In this document: positions 16,766 through 23,755 of the stretch, one piece after another
Layout: the number at the start of each line of letters is the position of its first letter
How positions within the stretch are numbered: the first letter of the stretch is position 1
Assembly (NCBI GenBank): GCA_003427395.1
Contig: BFEA01000006.1
Coordinates: 2,494,865-2,518,619, forward strand
From: Chara braunii
Taxonomy: Eukaryota; Streptophyta; Charophyceae; Charales; Characeae
DNA length: 23,755 nucleotides
Reading direction: 5' to 3'
Notes under the pieces: generated by a model
Seen by the model: the letters and a program-made list of their open reading frames with translations, nothing else
Databases searched by the model: none
What the model was told of the DNA's origin: nothing
Program-made: the position numbers and the translations under genes

Positions 16766-17337
16766 CCTGAGTTTTTTACTTGCCTTGTGAGCTCTTACGA
16801 CCTCCAAAGGAAACTGAAGGACGATCTGGTCGAGCACACTGCCAAGGATCCCGACCTCAGACCCATCCTTGAGCAGATCGAGGTTGACCCCAGTAGACAA
16901 CCTGGTTTCCACAAGTGCGAGGGTCTCGTATTCCGACGATATGGGAAGTTTTACAGTCTCTTTGTACCCAACCATGAGCCTTTCCTAACTCATTTTTTGG
17001 ATTTGCCACAGGGTCGGAGTGGCCACTTCGGCTTTGAAAAGACGTACGAAAGTCTTTTGCACCAGTTTGATTGGTCGGGAATGAAGAGATCTGCTCATAC
17101 ATTTATTGCTAAATGTCAAGTTTGTCAAAGAACCCACATCCACAGACATAAATTTTATGGCCTGCCCAAACCCCTCCCTATTCTTGATGGACCTGGGAGG
17201 CAATCTCCATCGACTTCACGGACATAGAGAGGATAAGCGAGGGAGGACATTCACAAGTCATGGTCATCGCGGATCGTTTTTCAAAATTTTCTGAACCTGA
17301 GTATCGATTGAGCTCGTGATTGAACAATTCCATCAAC
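16754..17337 (+). pseudogene. E2 integrase, zinc-binding domain and start of core, cut by E3
   Basis: After a frameshift near 16755 the frame reads S-R-H-P-E, then T-H-F-L-D-L-P-Q-G-R-S-G-H-F-G and C-Q-V-C-Q, an HHCC zinc-binding domain of LTR-retrotransposon integrase. Another shift near 17205 brings S-I-D-F-T-D, with the first catalytic Asp at 17212-17214, then V-M-V-I-A-D-R-F-S-K-F. A further shifted I-E-L-V-I-E-Q-F-H-Q-L ends exactly at 17337, where the E3 LTR begins. The second Asp and the Glu of the DDE triad are therefore absent here. Confidence 0.75.
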
Positions 17338-18597
17338 TGTGATGACCCGACCAAACACGGACTGAGACACACAACTGATTTCTAAGTTTTGCTCATGGAC
17401 TGAATGCCTTGCTGAGTTTCCCGCTTGCTACTAAGCTCTCTAAGTCTGTGTGTGCAAGCTTGCTGGTTTGCATGTCTGTGTGTGCACATGTGCTGGTCTG
17501 CATCTCTATCTAATTGCTTGTTGGCTTGAGTGTGTGTGTGACCCGCAAGGACACTTGTTCGTTCATTGGGCCCTTAGGGTCGGTACTTACCTGTGGTCGT
17601 GACATTGAGGATTGCAGCGGGGGAAAACACTCAAGTAGCAGGTAGGCCGGTACCGCATCCCGAAGAGGTAGATGTACGGGTACTGGAGGCCGAGCAGAAG
17701 AAGACAAAAGTGGCAATTTTAGAGGCCCAATTGTTGTAGGCTATGTCTAGGCGGGTACCCGTCCAACCAGTCTGAGTCTAGGGCCTGTACTGACAGTATC
17801 AGAGTCTGCAATGATGTTTCCCTCTCAAAGGGAGGAGATACCGATTTCTTGGAAGGCCGGGCAACCTGGAAGTCACCGCCCGAAGAGGCAAGCAGGCCAC
17901 TATATCTCCTGGTCGGGCGAAGAGCCCACCCTCATTGTCGGTGTGCAAGTTCGGCAACACACTGGATGGAGCAGCGCTAGCAAGAGCAGCGTTGTTGGGG
18001 AAGGTGAAGGGCACGGAGGTGGAAGAAGAGCAGGAGAAAAAGGGAGCGCTAGAGGTACTTACCTGGCTATGGCGGCAACCATCTTCATCACCTTGGTGGG
18101 CGCTGCAGCAAGAAGACCCCAGTTGGGGTAGAGCTACACCAAGAAGCTTCGAGGCAAAGTCAAGCATGGCGGCCTGAGCTAGAGCAGCCATAGTTGCTTC
18201 GGATTGTCCTTTGGGCATCACGGCAAGGCCCAGTAGTCCGCCATAGCCTTGGCCTATGAGAGTGAAGAGTGAGGGAGGCGGCCATGGCTATGGTGGACCT
18301 CAAGTGATACCTGCAGTAGAAGAGGGATTCAAACATTGAATCTGGCTCAGCCATTCAACATTGTACTATTATTTCTTGTGTGAATAAGAGAGGAGTAAAG
18401 GAGGAGGAGCGTGTTTGGCAAAGAAGAAGAGCTTTATCATTTGTCTATGCTGGTGTACATCATCTTCTTCTTCTTTCTTTCTTCTTCTTCTTCTTACCCT
18501 CTCTCTCCTCTCAAGAGTTCATTCATTTTTTTCTGCAATTGGACGACATTATACTATCTAATGAATGTGTATCTCGAAATTGGCCAGGATCTTAACA
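17338..18597 (+). repeat. E3 5' LTR (1260 bp)
   Basis: It begins TGTGATGACCC within E2 integrase coding sequence and ends CTTAACA. A single T then precedes an intact PBS. From about 17610 it is homologous to the E2 LTR at 9575-10544. It contains GT-rich and CTT-rich patches. A CTATATCTCC motif (about 17899) is shared with E2 but is only a weak TATA candidate. Confidence 0.75.
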
Positions 18598-18598
18598 T

Positions 18599-18612
18599 TG
18601 GTATCAGAGCGG
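18599..18612 (+). other. E3 primer binding site (tRNA-iMet type)
   Basis: TGGTATCAGAGCGG lies one nucleotide after the LTR end and matches the plant-type tRNA-iMet PBS over its first 12 nt. Confidence 0.85.
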
Positions 18613-18656
18613 ATTCTACTTGCTGGTGAGAGTTGACTTATCCACCCTAACCCCAA

Positions 18657-18684
18657 CCTAAGTGGTAAGGGCTAACCACTTAGG
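18657..18684 (+). other. Perfect hairpin downstream of E3 PBS
   Basis: CCTAAGTGGT pairs with ACCACTTAGG over an 8-nt loop. Outer sequence ACCCTAAC and GTTAGGGT extends the stem with an internal bulge. It occupies the same place as the E2 hairpin at 10596-10638. Confidence 0.7.
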
Positions 18685-19940
18685 GTTAGGGTTGGTCTGA
18701 AGTGGGAAGTGGAGCACCGTGGCTCAGGGAAGCTGCCCCACCTGGTTAGGTCATGTAGGGTCGGCATTGAACCTAACCAGGTTGTTCGAGAGTAAGTACG
18801 TGGTGGCGAGACAAATCAAGAGGACTTTATGCGACAAGTTGACAGAGGCGACAGTGAGAGGCACTCGCACCTGGAATCTGACCTAAGGGAGACACTTGGT
18901 GACTTGAGGGCCTCCCTCAAGTAGGCGATCTTGAGGGAGGTAGCCATTTTGCATATACGGACTGCAAGTTACTACTTTGTTCTTCAGCATCGGCGGGGGA
19001 TCCGGCGTTGCACATTGGTGTTGGAAGTGAGACCCTCCTCCCTGATAGGACACTAGTGTAGAGGTAGCGAATAGGGTTAGGAAGACCACATGAGGAAGGG
19101 GGGTGAGTTATACTTCATCTCGAAGTCCGGGTCACTCAGGTAACTGTCGTGCACCTAAGGGTTGCCCATGTATGCGTGCATGGTATTGTTTGTCCTGTTG
19201 GAGTACTTTTCGGTCTCTTTCCTACTCCTCTGAAGTCTTGGTTGAGTGCACATAAGGAAGGGGGCTGAGTTATACTTCATCTCGGAGTTCGGGCCACTCA
19301 GGTAAGTGTCGTGCACCTAAGGGTTGCCCATGCATGCGTGCATGGTATTGTTTGTACTGTTGAGGTTTCCTACTCCTCTGAATTCTTAGTTGTGTGTGCA
19401 CCTAAGGGTTGCCCATGCATGCGTGCATGGTATTGTTTGTACTGTTGGGGTTTCCTACTCCTCTGAATTCTTAGTTGTGTGCATTGGTGTGCGAACTACT
19501 TACTAACCTGATGGATGTGGAAATGAAGTATCTTGCTTATCTTTCTACAGTGCTTTATCTTTTCATCTGTGACTTGATGTAGTCTGTAGGTTCTCTTTTG
19601 AAATTGAAATTCGTTTTTCAGTACCGTAGAGGCAAAAAGTAGGACCTTGAGGTACTCTCCTTGGTTGGGACTTGAACGCGACCTACTTGGGACCCAGTGG
19701 GACCCAGTGGGACCGGGCCCAAACAAAAAGGGCCCCTTGGACCCACATCTGTTGACGCAGTGTCGCTCTCTGTTCTGTTTGAGATACAGTATTCTTCTTT
19801 TTTTATTAAAGCCCTCACTGCCGAGGGGATCTCGACTCAGATGCTTTGTCAGACTGATGACACAATCCAATGTTTGACCTGCACCTTATACACCACTCAA
19901 TTCTCCATTGTTGTATGATGTTACTTGTACTCTGGAGGCA
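18685..19940 (+). other. E3 untranslated leader
   Basis: No supported gene. Homologous in blocks to the E2 leader and expanded by internal tandem repeats (19093-19490). Confidence 0.6.
19093..19490. repeat. Tandem repeats in E3 leader
   Basis: Three units of decreasing length share GTGCACCTAAGGGTTGCCCA, GCGTGCATGGTATTGTTTGT and CCTACTCCTCTGAA. The first two also share GAGTTATACTTCATCTCG. E2 has a single copy of the equivalent sequence (about 11100-11160). Confidence 0.8.
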
Positions 19941-19944
19941 GGTG

Positions 19945-21098
19945 TATTCTGGTTGAACCATGTGGAGTCCCCACGCAATCGGTCCGACACACAATCGAGT
20001 TGGTCGAAGGTGTCGTTCCTCCAAAGGGCTGTGTATAGTGAATGGGACCCGGCGAGTTGGAGGAACTCCGAAGACAAATCGACGAAATGATCGGCAAGGG
20101 TTGGATCAAAGAGAGAAGGTTAACACCAGTCGTATTTTTCATCACCACTTCAAGACACCCTTCACCACTTCAGGATGCAGCCTGCCTAAACAGGTGGTTT
20201 TCAAGGTCTTCGGACCTTTCACCACTTCAGGACACCCTTCAACACTTCAGGACCATTCAAGATTTTCAGACTGCTCAAAACTCTCACTTCACCACTTCAA
20301 GATGCAAGCTGCCTAAACAGGTGGTTTTCCGGGTCTTCGGACCTTTCACCACTTCGGGACCATTCGAGAATTTTAAACTGCCCAAAACTCTCACTTCATA
20401 ATTTTCATTCCTGAATTTTCAGCTACCTGTTAACCGCCAGTGGGATTAAACCTAGCGAATCTGAATTTGGTGCACCTGTTTTGTTTCTCCCAAAGAAAGG
20501 AGGCAAGTTCCGTATGTGTATCCATTATCACGATCTAAACAGCATCACCAGAAAGAATCCATATCCATTGCGGCGCATAGATAACTTGCTTGATGTTGTC
20601 GGTGGGTGCAAGGTATTCTCCAAAATCGATCTCAAGTTTGGATACCACCAGATTGAAGCCGATCCGGCGGACCAGCACAAAACTGCATTCAAGACACGCG
20701 ATGAGCTTTACGAATTTACCGTAATGCCCTTTGGCCTCACGAACGCACCGGCCACCTTTCAAAGCCTCATGAACAAGGTCCTCCACGAACAAATTGGTCG
20801 GTTTGTGGTAGTATATCTCGATGATATTCTGATCTTCAGTAAATCTATCGAGGAACACATGAAGCACCTTCAGGAAGTGTTCACCATCCTCAAGAAAACG
20901 CAAGTCCATCTCAACTTAGAGACATCTGAGTTTAGGAGGGATAGCATCATTTATCTTGGGCATCAGTTGTCTGCTGCAGGCCTCGAGTCTAAGGCAACCA
21001 AGGTTGAAGTCATACGTGTGTGGCCTCAACCCGCGAACATTCGCGAACTGCGTTCTTTCGTTGGTCTCGCATTCTACTATCGAAAGTTTGTACCCTGA
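19945..21098 (+). pseudogene. E3 reverse transcriptase
   Basis: An N-terminal part with G-E-L-E-E-L-R-R-Q-I-D-E-M-I-G-K-G-W-I lies at 20042-20107 in one frame. It is split from the rest by the 20108-20450 insertion. The main frame then holds R-M-C-I-H-Y, F-S-K-I-D-L-K-F-G-Y-H-Q-I with the motif A Asp at 20628-20630, M-P-F-G-L-T-N-A-P-A-T-F-Q and catalytic Y-L-D-D at 20813-20824. It ends in the connection region with L-R-S-F-V-G-L before TGA at 21096-21098. All three catalytic aspartates are present, unlike E2. The RT core frame is otherwise open, so this is the best-preserved domain in the window. Confidence 0.85.
20100..20450. mobile_element. MITE-like insertion in E3 RT
   Basis: About 340 bp interrupt RT between G-W-I and the I-K-P-S-E-S-E-F-G block. 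GGATCAAA (about 20102-20109) and GGATTAAA (about 20444-20451) flank it as an 8-bp direct repeat with one mismatch. Near the ends lie the inverted GGTTAACA and TGTTAACC. The interior is two tandem units (about 20162-20288 and 20289-20398) rich in CACCACTTCA. An 8-bp duplication fits hAT-like MITEs, but the inverted repeats are short. Removal between a GT at 20120 and the AG at about 20421 would leave the frame open. Confidence 0.5.
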
Positions 21099-21480
21099 TT
21101 CTCTACTGTTGCTCACCCGTTGTCCCGAATGACAAGTAAGAATGTACCCTACGCATGGGATGCAACATGTGAGACCGCATTTGAAGCCTTGAAAGAAACC
21201 TTGGTAAGTTACCCTGTACTCCGCATTGCAGATTCCAAACTAGCATTCGCTGTTACTACGGATGCTAGCCAATACGGGATTGGCGCAGTGTTACAACAAG
21301 ATGACGACGATGGCTTGTACCCGCTCGAGTACTACAGCAAACGCATGCCCAACGAAAAGGTAGCTACTTCCACCTACATGCGCGAGCTCTATGCTTTGCG
21401 TATGGCTTTGGATCACTGGAAGCACTATCTTTTGGGACGCCACTTCAAAGTGTTATCAGATCATGAGACATTGTTATAAC
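21099..21480 (+). pseudogene. E3 RNase H, 3' part deleted
   Basis: Continues in the RT frame after the single TGA. It holds V-T-T-D-A-S-Q-Y-G-I-G-A-V-L-Q-Q-D (first catalytic Asp), Y-Y-S-K-R-M and T-Y-M-R-E-L-Y-A-L (Glu), then F-K-V-L-S-D-H-E-T-L-L (third acidic residue). A stop follows and coding similarity resumes at once at Y-N-R-V-A-H-A-L-S. A segment of very roughly 150 bp that normally lies between these blocks is missing. Confidence 0.8.
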
Positions 21481-22440
21481 CGAGTTGCTCATGCGTTGTC
21501 TTGCCATCCCGAGTACATGACTTGCCTTGTGGATTCCTACGACCTCCGAAAGAAATTGAAGGAGATCGTAAAACATATTGCCAAGGACCCGGACCTTAGT
21601 CCCATTCTTGAGCAATTCAGCCTGATTTTCATGAATATGGAGGATTGGTTTTCCGACCCTACAGGAATCACGACCGTTTGTGTGTGCCCAACCATGAGCA
21701 TCTCCGCACGCACTTCTTGGATTTGGCTCATGGTCGAAGTGGACACTTCGACATGGCAAAAACGTACGGAAACCTACTAAGACAGTTTGATTGGCCTGGT
21801 ATGAAGCGATTTGCTGAAAAGTTCGTGGTTGAGTGTCAAGTATGTCAATGAAGCAAACCATGCAAACGAAAGCCCATGCGGCTACTTACACCTCTTCTCA
21901 GTCCCGATGGACCCGGGAAGTCCGTCTCCATCAACTTCACAATCGAAAAGGTTAGTAAGAATGGTTGTTCGCAAATCATGGTGATTGTTGACCGCTTCTC
22001 TAAATTCTTGAATTTGATCCCTTTGCCATCTCATGGCCCACTGAATTGGTGCTCCGTGCGTTCGAACCGAAGTACATTCTGCAGTTCGGAACCCTAAAAA
22101 CTCTTGTGAGTGATCGGGACCCGCGCTTCATAAGAACCGAATGGAAGGACTTCACGTCCCAACTCCCTGGCCTAAGACTATGCATGACATCTGGAAAACA
22201 TCCCCAAGCCAATGGTTTGGCTCAGGAAATCAACCAAACTGTGTTCCAACTTCTTCGCGCTTTAATTATTCCAAATCACGAGACGTGGGACGAAGAGTTG
22301 TATTCCGTCAAACGGTTGTACAACAACTCCATCCATTCTTCCACCAGCATGATGCCAAACAGGCTGCATTATGGTTGGCAGATTCGAAATCCGATCTCCA
22401 ACCTATTCCCTGAACAGCCAGCTGGTTTGGCTGTTCAGTG
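21476..22440 (+). pseudogene. E3 integrase, DDE residues substituted
   Basis: Three frames are needed. Y-N-R-V-A-H-A-L-S-C-H-P-E starts it. H-F-L-D-L-A-H-G-R-S-G-H-F-D and C-Q-V-C-Q form the HHCC domain, followed by TGA at 21849-21851. The core reads S-I-N-F-T, where AAC (21933-21935) gives Asn at the first catalytic Asp. The second Asp is kept in V-S-D-R-D-P-R-F (GAT 22112-22114). The third position reads N-G-L-A-Q-E-I-N-Q, with Gln (22223-22225) where Glu is expected. Integrase inserts the cDNA into host DNA. With N-D-Q instead of D-D-E this copy should be inactive. The C-terminus ends near 22440 in purine-rich repeats. Confidence 0.75.
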
Positions 22441-22449
22441 GGGCCCGAG

Positions 22450-23394
22450 GACGTTCGGTGCTACGATGGAGGGGGAGGAGGGAAGAAGGAGAAGAGGAAG
22501 AAGAAGATGATTGATGAAAAAAAATGTTTCGAGAACTAACAAAAAAGGCGATGGGGGAGGGGAACGAGAGGAGGTGGAGGGTGGATGGAATAACGAGGAG
22601 GGAAGGAAAAGTAGAAACGAAGTTAAAAAAAAGAAGAAGAAGAAGAAAAAGATGATCGAAGAATAAAAAACAAGGTTTGAAAATAAAATAAAAAAGGCAG
22701 TTGCCACGTGACGACAGCGTCCAAGGGGCGTGGGACATGTGGTAAGCACACTCACGACGGGGGAGGAGGACGGGTAGGAGCGAAGATGGAGATCGATGGG
22801 GGAGGGGATCAGGAGGAGGAGGAGGGAGGATAGAGTAAGGAGGAGGAGAGATATTCGAAGAAGAAGAAGAAGAAGAAGAGGAGGAAGAAGATTCTCAGAA
22901 GAAGGGAAAAAAACACACGGCCATGTGTCAACCGCATGAAGGACGAGGGATTCGGCAGGAGGAGGAAGACCTCGATTGTGGAGGGGAGTGGGAGGATAAC
23001 GACCGAGGATGGAGATGGGATAGGGAAGAAGAAGAAAAGAAAAAGAAAACAAGAAGAAGAAGAAGAAGGGCGCGTGGCAACCGCATGGAGGAGAAGGGTC
23101 GTGGGAGGAGGAAGAGGAAGTCGATTGGGAGGTGAGTGGGAGGACGACAACGAGGGATGGAGAAGAAAAATAAAAAAAAAGAAGAAAAGAAAAAACAATA
23201 AAAAACTGCACAGCGGTTGCCGCTGGCAACCACATACAGGAGGACGGTCGTGGGAGGAGGAGGAAATCGACTGGGAGGGGAGCGAGAGGAGGACTACGAC
23301 GGATGGAGACGAAAAGAACAAAGAAAAGACAAAAAAAAGCAGGGGACATGGGAGCAGGGGGAGGAGGGAAGAAGAAGAAGAAAAAGTGGGAAGA
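22450..23394. repeat. Purine-rich tandem repeat, period about 150 bp
   Basis: The plus strand is almost entirely G and A. A recurring core (GGCAACCxCATG, AGGACGG/GAAGGGTCGTGGGAGGAGGA, TCGATTGGGAGG, GGATGGAGA) appears at about 22926, 23076 and 23225, with a degenerate copy near 22690-22800. GAA/AAG-rich spacers separate the copies. Long minus-strand frames here encode only Ser/Leu/Phe/Pro runs and are artefacts of composition. Confidence 0.75.
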
Positions 23395-23396
23395 CC

Positions 23397-23458
<62 letters not shown>

Positions 23459-23472
23459 CTCGCTCTCGCTCC
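23395..23472. repeat. C-run and (TC)n microsatellite
   Basis: About 13 C followed by some 24 TC units and then TCGC variants. Confidence 0.95.
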
Positions 23473-23755
23473 TCGACCGATTCAGGGCGATGGCGAACAT
23501 GGCGGGGGCAACTACAACGAGGCTACAATGCAACAGCACGGGAGGCGGTGGGGGGGGACCAAAGTTTTCCAACTTTTCCCCCATTTCGAATTCCAAATGG
23601 GCCTCCCATTGCGCCCTGCCCCCCCCCCCCCTTACGGCACCCCGTGGACCAATATGGGCGAAATGGCCCAGTACCAGCGTTCCGAGAACGTGTTCGGGGG
23701 CCTGAAAACGATGTTGTATGAAAAGTGTTCGGTATCTGTTCGTCCGAAGACGCAA
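23473..23755. other. Unassigned right edge
   Basis: Contains a G-run (about 23550) and a C-run (about 23620) in otherwise mixed sequence. Short open frames cross it on both strands, but none shows a recognisable motif. Confidence 0.4.

Larger units (their letters stand above)
9575..17337 (+). mobile_element. E2: Ty3/gypsy LTR retrotransposon, decayed and interrupted
   Basis: In order: LTR, PBS, leader, gag, protease, RT, RNase H, integrase zinc finger and start of the integrase core. The RT-RH-IN order defines the Ty3/gypsy superfamily. It is interrupted by a TIR insertion in RT (15174-16122) and by element E3, whose LTR starts at 17338 inside the integrase core. Several stops and frameshifts plus a substitution of the motif A aspartate make it inactive. 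Its 3' half and 3' LTR would lie beyond E3, outside the window. Confidence 0.8.
17338..22440 (+). mobile_element. E3: Ty3/gypsy LTR retrotransposon nested in E2, gag-PR deleted
   Basis: LTR, intact PBS, leader, then directly the N-terminal part of RT, RNase H and integrase, in the same orientation as E2 and homologous to it. Gag and protease (about 2.8 kb in E2) are missing between about 19845 and 19945. The integrase C-terminus dissolves into purine-rich repeat sequence near 22440, and no 3' LTR is visible. The start of its LTR exactly at an E2 codon boundary, with no polypurine tract before it, supports a nested integration rather than a shared 3' LTR. Confidence 0.75.

Noticed and set aside
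18640-18700. TTAGGGTTAGGG-like sequence suggesting interstitial telomere repeats
   Set aside because: Only two adjacent units, explained by the hairpin arm downstream of the PBS.
19093-19490. Regularly repeated sequence as a CRISPR array
   Set aside because: Units are contiguous and diverging, without unique spacers, in a eukaryotic retrotransposon leader.
22435-23349. Long minus-strand open frame of about 300 codons with hydrophobic Leu/Phe/Ser runs
   Set aside because: It is created by the purine-rich repeat on the other strand. No domain or balanced composition is present.

Overview
The window looks like a transposon-dense stretch of a large eukaryotic nuclear genome, most likely a streptophyte alga or plant. 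Three things point that way: plant-type tRNA-iMet primer binding sites (TGGTATCAGAGC-like), decayed Ty3/gypsy polyproteins, and abundant CT/GA and CTT microsatellites. The gag and protease sequences resemble repeat families I recall from the charophyte Chara braunii. That species assignment is recall-based inference. I see no tRNA, rRNA, CRISPR array, bacterial operon or intact conventional gene. Two ambiguous bases (15302, 15304) next to a poly-A run show this is draft sequence.

Left edge (1-1914, minus strand): a broken host-type gene. Reading the minus strand through one in-frame TGA joins a proline-rich segment to a Josephin-like (papain-fold) deubiquitinase module with Cys, His and Asn at suitable spacing. 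This is followed by several RING-like zinc-finger copies. It is the least ordinary item in the window.

LTR element E1 (1928-7568, minus strand): paired LTRs (5' LTR 7568-6442; truncated 3' LTR 3020-1928), a tRNA-iMet-type PBS, a frameshifted gag, a protease lacking its DSG/DTG-type motif, and a purine tract at the 3' LTR. RT, RNase H and integrase are deleted. A solo-LTR-like insertion (4968-6016, TG...CA, flanked by AATATG) lies in its leader. E1's 5' LTR abuts a Penelope-like reverse transcriptase fragment (7569-8750, minus), cutting it just after RT motif A.

E2 (about 9575-17337, plus strand): a Ty3/gypsy element with LTR, degenerate PBS, long leader, gag, protease, RT, RNase H and the start of integrase. 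Much of gag-pol lies in one frame broken by stops. A roughly 950-bp insertion with near-perfect 18-bp terminal inverted repeats (15174-16122) splits the RT. E3 (17338 to about 22440, plus strand) is a related element whose 5' LTR begins exactly inside E2's integrase. This is a nested insertion. E3 has lost gag and protease, has a small MITE-like insertion in RT, a deletion in RNase H, and integrase catalytic substitutions.

Right edge (22450-23755): a strongly purine-rich, roughly 150-bp tandem repeat, then a C/CT microsatellite and unassigned sequence. Overall the window records layered insertions and decay. Nothing here appears to be a currently autonomous element.
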